From: Stentor roeselii
Lineage: Eukaryota; Ciliophora; Heterotrichea; Heterotrichida; Stentoridae
Assembly (NCBI GenBank): GCA_006503475.1
Contig: RSEH01000102.1
Location: 89,444-153,443 of the forward strand
Length of the DNA: 64,000 bases
Reading direction: 5' to 3'
A program made the translations under genes and the position numbers. The notes under the pieces are model-generated. The model was not told where the DNA came from and ran no database searches. It saw nothing but the letters and a program-made list of their open reading frames with translations. This document shows positions 43,116-51,767 of this stretch, in pieces; position 1 is the stretch's first letter; each line of letters opens with the position of its first letter.

Positions 43116-43919
43116 ATGACGGACGACCACTTAAAAGTATTCGCAACGAACCTTCCAGAAGACTGGGACCACGACAAGATAAAAGAGTATTTTTCAGCCC
43201 AAGCTCCAGTATTAGAAGTAGAAGTCTTCAAAGATCACGACCGAAGTAAATCTAATCAGGCTTAGGATGCGCTTACATAACATTCAAAAAGAAGTCCGAA
43301 GCTGAAGAAGTGATAAAGCGACTTAGCAAAGAAGTAAGGTAAGACATACTCCGGTTTTTTATGTAGAAATCACTAACTTTCGTAGGTCATCCGCCTCAGA
43401 TGGGCGGACGGCGAGTCGGAGCGACTCGCACATTTGAAGGAGCAGTCAAGAACTCCTCAAGTGGCAAGCTATGTTCAGTATACCTCTCAAGACGGAAGAC
43501 CTTATTATTATAACACAGCTACAGGACTCACTCAGTGGGAAGCACCTAAAGAAGTAGTTGTTCCTCCTCCGAAATTCCCAGGACACTCTCAAGGCCCGGC
43601 TGGATGCAACTTATTCGTTTTCCACCTGCCAATAGAATGGTTAGAGCCTGAGCTAGTCTCATACTTCGCTCCATTCGGCAACGTGATCAGTTCTCGAATC
43701 ATGTGTGATAAAACGACAGGAAAATCAAAAGGCTACGGATTCATCAGCTACGACAACCAATTATCAGCCGTAAACGCAGTCCGTATGATGAACGGTTTCC
43801 AAGTCGGTAACAAGCGTTTAAAAGTCCAAATAAAAAAGGGTGAAGACAGCGGAAGTTCCTCATTCCCTCCATTCTCTCCATACCCAAGTTACCACGAGCC
43901 TTATTCCAATAAAAAGTGA
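43116..43919 (+). CDS. RRM-WW-RRM RNA-binding protein (CELF/Bruno-like), splicing partly unresolved
   Basis: RRM1 starts MTDDHLKVFATNLPEDWDHDKI and its RNP1 reads LGCAYITF. After VIRLRWADGESERL comes a WW domain (GRPYYYNTATGLTQWEAP), then RRM2 (NLFVFHLPIEW, KGYGFISY). CELF/Bruno and FCA-type proteins bind RNA and regulate splicing or translation. Unlike other genes here, no 15-nt intron explains the frame breaks in RRM1. A consistent model uses a 14-nt intron (43246-43259) and a 52-nt intron (43334-43385), giving 245 aa, but it leaves RRM1 about ten residues short. An assembly indel or a damaged RRM1 is also possible. From 43386 the frame is continuous. Confidence 0.75.
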
Positions 43920-43925
43920 ATTAGT

Positions 43926-44981
43926 TCAATCTTTGTTATTAAAAAGCGAAGCATACAACTTCTGCTGAGTCGTCGAGAGTTTCTTCGGAACCTTCACCTG
44001 AAAATTGATGTAATGGTCGCCCCTTAACTGACTAGGTGGCAAATGTGGGACTCCATATTGACTAAGTCTTAAAGTTTCTCCATTTTTCAAGCCAGGAGCG
44101 ACTTCCAGCATGACTTTACCTGAAATAGTTTCGATTTCAACGAGTCCTCCTAAAACCGCCTGAGCTGGTTTCAAGTTAACTGTCGAGAACAAGTCACATC
44201 CTTTTCTCTTCATAGTCCCATGATCCTGTATAAACAGTTTAACCTGCAAATCGCCTTCAGGGCCTTTACTTGTCGAAGCGTGTCCTTTCGCAATGACTTT
44301 CAAAAAACTGCCGTTTTCAACACCTGGAGGAATTTTCAACTTTTCACTTGATTTTAAAGTAGCGAGACCTGAAGCTTTACAAGAAGAACAAGGATTTTTC
44401 ACTGTTTTTCCTAGACCTGAACATTTATCACAAGTGACTTGGACGTCTTCTCCAGCTTTTTCTATTAAAACGATTCCGAAGCCGCCACATTGACTGCATT
44501 TTTCAGGAAAAGTTCCTGGCTTGGCGCGGGTTCCTCTGCAAGTAGAGCAGGTTTGAAGCTTTTCATAAGAAACTGTTTTTTCACAGCCGCGAAGAGAATC
44601 GAAGAAGGAAAGTTCGATTGAAACTTTCACGTCTGAACCTTTTTCACGTTTTTGGTTGTTTTTCACGAATTCATCGATTTCGTCTGAATCGAGACCTTTT
44701 GATTTGGCTTCTTGTTCATCGGCGTTCATTCCGGTTGAGTCGTAAATTCGACGCTTTTCTTTGTCGCCGAGGGTCTCGTAGGCTATGCTGATTTCGGAGA
44801 ACTTTTCTTTCGAGTCTTTTGATTTGTTTAGGTCTGGGTGGTATTTTTTTGCTAGGGAAAAGTAAGATGATTTTATTTCTTGATCTGATGAGGACTTGGA
44901 TACACCGAGAATTGAGTAAAAATCTTTTGACTTCAGATTTGCTAGGGACTTGTGGAAAGTCCGAAGGAGAACTGAGTACAT
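43926..44981 (-). CDS. Type I (DnaJA/Tid1-like) Hsp40 co-chaperone, probably mitochondrial
   Basis: In this 351-aa protein the J domain (about 20-85) has HPD at 48-50. A shortened linker replaces the usual Gly/Phe region. The zinc-binding domain has four CxxC units (CSTCRGTR, CSQCGGFG, CDKCSGLG, CSSCKASG), and a C-terminal substrate-binding domain follows. The N-terminus (MYSVLLRTFHKSLANLKSK) is basic and hydroxylated, with no acidic residues, as in mitochondrial presequences, so it likely partners mitochondrial Hsp70. It is convergent with the RRM gene with 6 bp between stops. Confidence 0.93.
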   Translation of the reverse strand: MYSVLLRTFHKSLANLKSKDFYSILGVSKSSSDQEIKSSYFSLAKKYHPDLNKSKDSKEKFSEISIAYETLGDKEKRRIYDSTGMNADEQEAKSKGLDSDEIDEFVKNNQKREKGSDVKVSIELSFFDSLRGCEKTVSYEKLQTCSTCRGTRAKPGTFPEKCSQCGGFGIVLIEKAGEDVQVTCDKCSGLGKTVKNPCSSCKASGLATLKSSEKLKIPPGVENGSFLKVIAKGHASTSKGPEGDLQVKLFIQDHGTMKRKGCDLFSTVNLKPAQAVLGGLVEIETISGKVMLEVAPGLKNGETLRLSQYGVPHLPPSQLRGDHYINFQVKVPKKLSTTQQKLYASLFNNKD

Positions 44982-45440
44982 TCAGATTATTAGGGTTAAT
45001 GAAGGGTTTTTTTTTAGAGTTTTGGGGTTTGGGAGGTTTTTTTAGGGTTTAAGATTTTTTTACAGCTTATGGGAGATTTGGTTTTTTGTAGTTTTGGAAG
45101 ATTTGGTTTTTTGTAGTTTTGGAAGATTTGGTTTTTTGGAGTTTTGGAAGATTTGGTTTTTTGGGAGTTTTGGAAGATTTAGTTTTTTGGTAGTTTTGGA
45201 AGATTTAGTTCTTCACTTAGCATTGAAGATTAACACCCTGGATTTGAGAGATTTTATTAAATTGAAAAATTTTAACACCTTATTCGAAGATTTAATGATT
45301 TCTTCATCGTAAGCTTCAAGTCCTAAAGTCCTTAAAAATTGATTTTTATTAAAAACTCTTCAAATACAATTATTTTCCTTTAAGTAACTTTCAACTCTTC
45401 AATCCTGATGAATACAGATTATCTAAAAAACTTACTATTA
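44982..45440. other. Intergenic region upstream of DnaJ, T/G-rich on the plus strand
   Basis: It is T/G-rich on the plus strand, i.e. C/A-rich on the DnaJ coding strand just upstream of its ATG. It contains a six-copy minisatellite (45075-45226) and then AT-rich sequence up to the end of the Dpy-30 gene. Confidence 0.6.
45075..45226. repeat. Minisatellite, six copies of a 25-26 bp unit
   Basis: Units begin GATTTGG or GATTTAG at 45075, 45100, 45125, 45150, 45176 and 45202, followed by a T run, then G-rich GTAG/GGAG and TTTTGGAA. The first four are spaced exactly 25 bp and the later ones 26 bp because of one extra G or T. The repeat lies about 95-245 bp upstream of the DnaJ start codon. Confidence 0.92.
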
Positions 45441-47312
45441 TTAAGAACTAGGTTCCAACTCAACCCAATCAATATCTTCATCCACATCACGAAAAGGCTC
45501 TTCAGGTATAACAACCGGCAAGTTCCCTTCCAAGGCATCAAACTCATTCATAGCCTTAATATGATCAAAAACCGGTTTCTCATCATCAATCAAATCCATT
45601 TCCTTGTCAAAAGCCTCTTTCATATCCTCCACATACTTCATCTTCCGTTCATTCAATTCCCTTGCAGCATTAATCGCAACTTCCCTTTCCTCCACCTTAT
45701 TAAAATACGCCTTTCTCCTAATCCCAACATCCAAAACTCGAGTTTTCACATAAAACTCCAGAAACTTATAAAGAAACCCAAGCGAGATACTAAATCCTTG
45801 AACTTCTTCAAAAGAAATCCTTGCCAAGTCCTTTTCAACTCTTAAAGTTTTCGCATATTCCTGAGGTTTTTTACTTTTCGGTCCAATAGGGTCAAGATTT
45901 TTAACAAAATCCTCAAAATTGTCATTTAACAATTCCCGTCCTTTTTTCCATTCAATCATGTTAGTTGCAGGTTCAACAAGCAGGTCTTTTTCAACTCCCG
46001 CAACGTAAAAAGCCAGTTGAAATACCCGGGCGTGTTTAAGGACTCTGTAATTTTTGAACTTTAACAGGATTGGAAGGTCGGCGAGGACTCGTGATCTGTT
46101 TAATTCAAAAAGTGCTTTGAAGGTTTGGTGTTGTTTAAATTCTTCTGTTGAAGTCGGATGGGCTTTCGTGATTTCTTCTGAGAGACTTTTTTCTTCTTCG
46201 GACCATTCGTTGCTCTTGTCGTGGAATCGCTGGTTGTCGAGGTCTTTCAATTGCAGGTAGTCGAGAATGTCGCGTTTTAGACTTTCTTCTTCTGATCTTT
46301 CGAGTTGCTGCTTTAGTAAAAGCGCCCAGTCGATTATGTATTCTCTTTGGTCTTCTTTTATTGGCTTGTCGAGGCCTAGGGTGTCAAGGGCGAGGACGAG
46401 TTTTATGTCGAAAGTTTTCAGTTTTTCTTCTTTTATCTCTTCAAAGACCCTGGGCTCTTCATCTTCCGTTTTGGCAGCTTCGTATTTCTGTTTCTCTTCT
46501 TCTTGTGCGATTCTTTTCTTGCGACATTCAAGTGCGTCTTCAACTCCAGCATCAAAGCTGCTTTCAAATAAACACGATGCATAAGTGACAGGTGCAGCAA
46601 GATAAGCTCCAAGTTTCGGAACATCGAAGAATTTAATCCGAGGATCATTGACGACATCTTCAACATAAACGATTTTAAGTCTTGGTCTTTTATTCTGAGC
46701 TTCTTCATCATCAGGGTTTTCTTCTTCTTCATCTTCTTTCCAGATGCTCCAAGTGGCCTGGCCTTCTTCTTCCTTCAAGATCTGCCCGATCATTTTTTCA
46801 CTTCCTTTCGAAGCAGTTATATACCTCAACACAAAAGGGGCCTCTTCATCAATATGAGCCTTTTCATCATCCAAGTCACTCACAGGTCTCTTTAACTTCT
46901 CCAACAGTCCCACATAAGCCGAAGCAGCAAAACTAAACTCTTTCAAATGATCAGCAACTTTTCCAAGAACATCATAAATATCAGGAATGGCGCAAATTTC
47001 CTTTTTCAGGTCTTCTTCTCTTTTTTTCAACTTTTCCCCTTCTTCTTTAAGATGTTCTTCTTGCTCCTTTTGAAACTCCAAAGATTTCATGAACTGTTCT
47101 TGCAAAGTTTCTCGAGTTGCTGATTTTTCTGCTTCAATGTTCAGGTTTTGAAGGGATTTTGAATAGTTCACCAGCCAGTTGCCGAGAAAGAAAAGCTGAT
47201 TTTGAGGCTTTGCCAGGAAAAGCTCGCCGAGGGCTAAGGACAGGACAGGCGTGACCTGTGAGGACTTGAGCCATTCGAGAGAGTCTTTATTTGAGTACTT
47301 TTTGACTGACAT
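45441..47312 (-). CDS. Dpy-30 motif plus GAF-like domain protein (radial spoke protein 2-like)
   Basis: In this 623-aa protein residues about 18-50 (TPVLSLALGELFLAKPQNQLFFLGNWLVNY region) fit the Dpy-30/RIIa-like dimerisation helix pair. A coiled coil follows (about 65-105). Residues about 140-270 resemble a GAF domain (RLKIVYVEDVVNDPRIKFF, LGAYLAAPVTY). The rest is helical, acidic and Lys/Glu-rich. Chlamydomonas RSP2 is known to combine Dpy-30 and GAF domains with a long tail in the radial spoke, so an axonemal spoke function is a good inference but not proven. Its start is 55 bp from a divergent gene. Confidence 0.75.
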   Translation of the reverse strand: MSVKKYSNKDSLEWLKSSQVTPVLSLALGELFLAKPQNQLFFLGNWLVNYSKSLQNLNIEAEKSATRETLQEQFMKSLEFQKEQEEHLKEEGEKLKKREEDLKKEICAIPDIYDVLGKVADHLKEFSFAASAYVGLLEKLKRPVSDLDDEKAHIDEEAPFVLRYITASKGSEKMIGQILKEEEGQATWSIWKEDEEEENPDDEEAQNKRPRLKIVYVEDVVNDPRIKFFDVPKLGAYLAAPVTYASCLFESSFDAGVEDALECRKKRIAQEEEKQKYEAAKTEDEEPRVFEEIKEEKLKTFDIKLVLALDTLGLDKPIKEDQREYIIDWALLLKQQLERSEEESLKRDILDYLQLKDLDNQRFHDKSNEWSEEEKSLSEEITKAHPTSTEEFKQHQTFKALFELNRSRVLADLPILLKFKNYRVLKHARVFQLAFYVAGVEKDLLVEPATNMIEWKKGRELLNDNFEDFVKNLDPIGPKSKKPQEYAKTLRVEKDLARISFEEVQGFSISLGFLYKFLEFYVKTRVLDVGIRRKAYFNKVEEREVAINAARELNERKMKYVEDMKEAFDKEMDLIDDEKPVFDHIKAMNEFDALEGNLPVVIPEEPFRDVDEDIDWVELEPSS

Positions 47313-47367
47313 TATTATAAGAAAGATTCGGTTGAATTTTTTTTGCGTAAATGGTAGTATTTTAAGA

Positions 47368-47919
47368 ATGCGATCTGGAAAGGACCCTGATGGTTCTAGA
47401 ATTTCGTTGTATGGAACTCAAGACTTTGCTACGGAGAAACTTAGGAAAAGTCTGGAGTTTCTTGAGAAGAATAACCAGGTTATTTTCTTTAGGAATAAAA
47501 GTTTGTATCGAAGAGCTTATAAACCTTTAGTGTTTCAGGAAGGGTTGAACTTTGTGCATAAAAATAAAACTCCGAGGAAACAGAGGCAAAAGTCACAAAC
47601 TGCGACTTTTGCTTATTCGCTTAAACCTAGTCCTTTACCTAAGTTTAGTGAAACTATGAAAATTCCGACTCCTGTTGTTATATTTAATGTTAAGCCTAGG
47701 TCTGCTACACCTGTTGTTGAAGAATCTGAGAAAGTTACTCAGAATAAGAAGTCAATCGTCAGACCAATCAAGCCAAAAATAATAATAAAGCGCAAGTCCC
47801 GAAACAAAACAGCCAAAAGTGCTGAAACCGACACCCTGAACGATATCACTAAAGATTTCGGTGAGCTAGATCCCTGGGAAATGACAAACGAAGTTTCTTA
47901 TTTTTCAGGTTTGAATTGA
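47368..47919 (+). CDS. Unknown basic protein (183 aa)
   Basis: The frame is open upstream to 47251 but there it overlaps the Dpy-30 gene; the first sensible ATG is at 47368 (MRSGKDPDGSRISL). The N-terminal third (about 1-65) looks folded, with YGTQDFATEKLRKSLEFLEKNNQVIFFRNKSLYRR. The rest is basic and low-complexity with Pro, Lys and Ser, ending in an acidic DFGELDPWEMTNEVS. No family is recognised. Codon choice switches sharply from T/G-rich to C/A-rich at about 47750. It is convergent with a coiled-coil gene 29 bp away. Confidence 0.65.
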   Translation: MRSGKDPDGSRISLYGTQDFATEKLRKSLEFLEKNNQVIFFRNKSLYRRAYKPLVFQEGLNFVHKNKTPRKQRQKSQTATFAYSLKPSPLPKFSETMKIPTPVVIFNVKPRSATPVVEESEKVTQNKKSIVRPIKPKIIIKRKSRNKTAKSAETDTLNDITKDFGELDPWEMTNEVSYFSGLN

Positions 47920-47948
47920 TTAGTAACTGAAAATCTTCCGAAATTAAA

Positions 47949-48803
47949 TTAATTAGCCAGAGCTCTACTAAGTGAACTTTGCAAGTCAACAATTTCCTGA
48001 TCAACCAAAGCCAGTTCATCATCAATAATCTTCTGCTCATCTCCAGTATTCACAAAAACATCTTTCAAACTTGTAACAAATTCACTTTGTTCCCTTAAAC
48101 TTTCCTCAAGTCCTCTAATTTTTTTATTCAAATTTTCATTTTCCATTATCAAACTTCTAACTTTTTTCTCAGAGTCAATTCCTTTTCTTCCATCATTTTC
48201 CTTAAGTTTTTCCCTCATGACCATCATTTGTTCCCTCATTTTCTCCAACGTGAGTCGATATTCTTCAATGATTGAGTCCTTTTCACGAATAGTTTCTTTA
48301 AACTCGTCATTATCCGGGTCGAGTTTCGCATTCGAGTTGATGATTTTTCCGAGATCTTCAACACAAGTCACGATTTCTCTTGAGAACTTTTTAAGATTCA
48401 CGCGAAAAGAAGGGCCAGGTTCTGAGTTGCTTTGAGAGAAAGAATTAACGAGTCTCAGTAGTTTTGATAAGAATTTTTTACTTGTTGAGGCGCGGTAAGC
48501 GACGAGAGATTCCATTTCAAGTAAAGAGTTTTTTAAGTTTTGAAGGACTTTTTGCTGTTCTCGTGAAGAGTCACTTGAAGAGTTCTGCAGGTCTGAGATT
48601 GACTTGTTTTGACGGTGGATTAAAGACTGCTGGTCAAGCAGCTTTTGATTTAAGAGACATACCTGCTGGTTAAGACTCGAGATTTCATCTTTTAATGACT
48701 GTTTAATAGACTCGAATGCAGATTTTTCTAGTTGAAGCTTGGAAAGTTCATGTTCTGCGAGATTCGCTCGAGCTTTTAACTCTTTCAGTTGTTTTTCAGT
48801 CAT
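47949..48803 (-). CDS. Coiled-coil protein (284 aa)
   Basis: Almost the whole protein is heptad-patterned: a coiled coil at about 1-75, a less regular helical middle (80-165) and a second coiled coil (165-280). There is no catalytic domain or membrane segment. Such proteins are common in basal bodies and cilia, but nothing here identifies a family. It is divergent from a second coiled-coil gene with 99 bp between the start codons. Confidence 0.75.
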   Translation of the reverse strand: MTEKQLKELKARANLAEHELSKLQLEKSAFESIKQSLKDEISSLNQQVCLLNQKLLDQQSLIHRQNKSISDLQNSSSDSSREQQKVLQNLKNSLLEMESLVAYRASTSKKFLSKLLRLVNSFSQSNSEPGPSFRVNLKKFSREIVTCVEDLGKIINSNAKLDPDNDEFKETIREKDSIIEEYRLTLEKMREQMMVMREKLKENDGRKGIDSEKKVRSLIMENENLNKKIRGLEESLREQSEFVTSLKDVFVNTGDEQKIIDDELALVDQEIVDLQSSLSRALAN

Positions 48804-48902
48804 TTTTGATTTACCGGCGAGAAGTTGAATTAAAAGTCTTTTAAAAAATCAAGGATATTTCAAGTACAAGACTTTTTCGAAAAACACTTTTTTCTTATTT
48901 TG

Positions 48903-50504
48903 ATGTCCGGGAAGTTCTTATTCGCTAAAGAGAGCCAAAATCATTTAAATATGAAATACTCTCGATCGCACATCTTGAAAGAAGGGACCTTCTCACACGA
49001 ACCCCCCTCCTACCTCATCTCAAAAGACTACCTCTTAAACCGCCGCTCTCCAAGTGAAACCCGCAGCACGTCCTCAAGTGAAATGTGCTCCTCCTGCATT
49101 AAAATGAAAAATCTGATGGACGAGGCCAAGTTCAGCATCGAGCGAGAAAAAGAAAGCCTGGAAAACACTGAAAAACATTTAAAACACTACGACTCACTTC
49201 TGGCAATCAAGGAAAATCGTCTTCGTGAACAGGAACTTGCCTTGGAAAACGAGCGGAACTTGCTGGAAATACAAAAAAGTGAAATTTCTCGTGAAAAAAT
49301 CACTGTTGAGAAGGAAAAAGAACAAATTTGTGATAGCTTTAGAAATCTTGAATTGGAAAAAGAAAATATCGAGAAACAAATGATGTGTCTTGATAAAAAG
49401 TACCAGGAGGTCAAAAAACTTCTTGGCGAGTATGAAAAACAGAAAAGTCGCGAGGCTGATAAGGAAGACGCGCTTCGTGATATTGAAAATCGCGAAAATG
49501 CTTTAAGGGTGAAAGACGAGGAAATTTGTAAGAAAAGTGAAGAACTGACGAGTAAAGCGAAGTTGTTGGAAAAAAGCTTTAAGGAAAAAGTAGGACTTTT
49601 CGAGAAGTTAAAGCAAGAAGTGATAAACAAGCAGAAAGTCATTTTAAGGAAAAAGGCAAAAATCGCAGAAATGAAGAAAAAAAGTGAAAATTGCTCTTCA
49701 GTTACTTTGGGACTTGACTTGAATGAGAAAGAAATGAGAGAAAGTGCTTTAAAGGCCAGGGCTGACGAGTTGCAGACCTTGCAACAGCTGCTTAATGATG
49801 AGAAAAATAGAGTCGAGGTCATGATGCGCTCAGTCAACGAAGAAAAACTTGAACTGGACCAAGAGTTGCATAATAGTCGCAGATTGTTGCAGGAAAAAAT
49901 TCATCAGGCACAAATGGCGGAGGAAAGATTTAAAGAAAGATACTTGAATTTAGATTCAAAAGAAAAAAAACTTGAACATATGATCCAGGCCTTTCAAGAA
50001 GAAGAGTCAAAACTTGAGGAAAGATGGAAAAATATTGAAAATATTGAAAAAATCACTAATGAACTCGCTTTAACTAAAGAAAAACTCCAGAATCTTCAGA
50101 AACAGTTCTTTTTTCAACAACAGGAACTCAATGAATTCAAGTTAAACAACTCAGAATTTACTCCAGAAATGAAAGAAAAACTTGAAAACTTGCGTAAAAA
50201 GGAAGAAGAACTCTTTGAAATCGAACAGCAGCTTAAAAAAGAACGAGAAGAAATCGAAATAAGCGCAACTTTAATAAAACAACTCAACAACGACCTAGAA
50301 AAACAAAAAATTTCTCAACAAAAAGAACAACAACGTTTAAAATCTCTAGAAAAAGAGATAAAACAAAAAGAAAATGAAGAAAAAAGTCAACTTTTTCAAC
50401 TAGAAGTCGACAAAAGCTTCAAAAATTCCAGCCAAGGCTCATTTCACAAGATCCTAGTTTCCGACATGTCGCCATTCGATGACAAAGAACTCTTTCCCCT
50501 GTAG
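48903..50504 (+). CDS. Long coiled-coil protein (533 aa)
   Basis: The start is the ATG at 48903 (MSGKFLFAKESQN). After about 60 residues with Ser/Arg and a CSSCIKMK segment, a nearly unbroken coiled coil runs from about 75 to 500, dominated by Glu, Lys, Leu and Gln. It ends in a short tail with SDMSPFDDKELFPL. A structural or centriolar/ciliary role is possible by architecture only. The gene is followed 18 bp later by another gene on the same strand. Confidence 0.78.
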   Translation: MSGKFLFAKESQNHLNMKYSRSHILKEGTFSHEPPSYLISKDYLLNRRSPSETRSTSSSEMCSSCIKMKNLMDEAKFSIEREKESLENTEKHLKHYDSLLAIKENRLREQELALENERNLLEIQKSEISREKITVEKEKEQICDSFRNLELEKENIEKQMMCLDKKYQEVKKLLGEYEKQKSREADKEDALRDIENRENALRVKDEEICKKSEELTSKAKLLEKSFKEKVGLFEKLKQEVINKQKVILRKKAKIAEMKKKSENCSSVTLGLDLNEKEMRESALKARADELQTLQQLLNDEKNRVEVMMRSVNEEKLELDQELHNSRRLLQEKIHQAQMAEERFKERYLNLDSKEKKLEHMIQAFQEEESKLEERWKNIENIEKITNELALTKEKLQNLQKQFFFQQQELNEFKLNNSEFTPEMKEKLENLRKKEEELFEIEQQLKKEREEIEISATLIKQLNNDLEKQKISQQKEQQRLKSLEKEIKQKENEEKSQLFQLEVDKSFKNSSQGSFHKILVSDMSPFDDKELFPL

Positions 50505-50522
50505 AGTTAGTTTAACTTAATA

Positions 50523-51056
50523 ATGGAAACCAACTCAAGTTTCAGTTCAGACGACCTGGGAAATATTTTCATATCAAAGCCGAAAATCATTAAAAACCTT
50601 CCAATTCAAAGGGCTTTTTTGAGTTCATTGAAAAAACCAGTGCAACAAAAAGTGATTGATAAAATCGTTAACGACCCTGAACTGGCCCTCATCATTTCGC
50701 CTCCTGTCAGTAAAGAAGACAGGCATAAAGTGGACCAGGAGACTCAGATGACTGACAGAGAAGTCAAATGTCCTTGCTCCAAGCGAAGCTTGTCGCATGC
50801 AGCAAATCAAACAGTTGAAGTCACTTTTGATGAAAATTCACGAAATGAAAAAAGTAAAGAAAATGACTTGAAATTCGAACTTAGCACCTGTGATAGCAAG
50901 AAAATATTTGAAAGTATCAATGAAGCCTCGAATTCAACTTTTAAATATACTTCGCCGTTGTTTAAAGCTTGTGGAGTTAGTAGTCAGGTATTTAGGCAAA
51001 GGGTTAATTTCAGGGTGATGAAGATGAATGCTTTTAGTTCTGGGAAATTTTTGTAA
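50523..51056 (+). CDS. Unknown protein (177 aa)
   Basis: No family is recognised. The N-terminal half contains a possible helix (FLSSLKKPVQQKVIDKIVNDPELALII) and a short Cys-containing stretch (VKCPCSKRSLSH). The C-terminal half is polar and ends basic (VFRQRVNFRVMKMNAFSSGKFL region). It starts 18 bp after the coiled-coil gene and ends 1 bp from the stop of NAXE on the other strand. Confidence 0.65.
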   Translation: METNSSFSSDDLGNIFISKPKIIKNLPIQRAFLSSLKKPVQQKVIDKIVNDPELALIISPPVSKEDRHKVDQETQMTDREVKCPCSKRSLSHAANQTVEVTFDENSRNEKSKENDLKFELSTCDSKKIFESINEASNSTFKYTSPLFKACGVSSQVFRQRVNFRVMKMNAFSSGKFL

Positions 51057-51057
51057 T

Positions 51058-51744
51058 TTAGAGTTTTAAGGATTGGGATGAACCTAGGTAGAGTGGAAGG
51101 TCTATTTGCAACTCTGAGGCTAGACGAGGAGGGACGAATCTTCCTCCTAGGTAATGGCATCCTGTGAAAAACTGGGAACATGGCTTTGGGGCGCTTAGGG
51201 AAACTAATACTTGGGGGTCGAGGCCTTGTCCGGAAATATTTCCTTTCTCCACATCCCACCCTGAAGGTATATCAACAGAAACAACTTGTTTTCCTGCGTT
51301 TTTAATCGTCTGAATAATTCTATCAAAAGGAGGTCGAATATCACCTTTAAAAGAAAATCCAAAAATCGCATCGAGGACCAAATCAAAACAATTCAAATCA
51401 GGCAAGTCCTGAACGATATCAATATCAAGGTTCCGACATTGAGTCATCAACCTTAAAAATAAAGGGTTCTCAGTCGATTTCGGGTATACAACAGTCGGAA
51501 AGTATCCAAAATGATGCAAATGCCGAGCAGCAACAAGACCATCGCCTCCATTATTACCAGGACCGCAAACCACCAGCACCCTGCAGGATTGGAATTCTTT
51601 TTGAACCACTTCAGCAACGCTCAGCCCAGCAAGTTCCATGAGTTGTTCGATAGCGAAGCCGAATTCACCCATCAGTCTCTCATCAAGTATTCTAGAGAGT
51701 TCATGACTTAAAAACCTGGTTTTAGCCATAATATAATAAAGCAT
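51058..51744 (-). CDS. NAXE: NAD(P)H-hydrate epimerase (YjeF N-terminal family)
   Basis: The 228-aa protein is a single YjeF_N domain. Signatures are VVCGPGNNGGDGLVAARHL (phosphate-binding loop), DLVLDAIFGFSFKGDIRPPF and VSVDIPSGWDVEKG. The enzyme interconverts the R and S forms of damaged NAD(P)HX so that the dehydratase can repair it. Two in-frame ATGs are possible, at 51744 and 51729 (MAKTRF); the second gives a more typical start. The stop lies 1 bp from the stop of the convergent gene. Confidence 0.96.
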   Translation of the reverse strand: MLYYIMAKTRFLSHELSRILDERLMGEFGFAIEQLMELAGLSVAEVVQKEFQSCRVLVVCGPGNNGGDGLVAARHLHHFGYFPTVVYPKSTENPLFLRLMTQCRNLDIDIVQDLPDLNCFDLVLDAIFGFSFKGDIRPPFDRIIQTIKNAGKQVVSVDIPSGWDVEKGNISGQGLDPQVLVSLSAPKPCSQFFTGCHYLGGRFVPPRLASELQIDLPLYLGSSQSLKL

Positions 51745-51767
51745 TCAATCGGATTCGATTACCTATT

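Noticed and set aside
45094-45312. Plus-strand 72-codon frame in the minisatellite
   Set aside because: It is a translation of the 25-bp repeat, and the frame has no other support.
45408-45845. Plus-strand 145-codon frame
   Set aside because: It runs antisense to the Dpy-30/GAF gene, whose domains are convincing.
47251-47367. N-terminal extension of the gene at 47368
   Set aside because: It would overlap the 5' end of the Dpy-30 gene on the other strand, and the first plausible ATG is at 47368.
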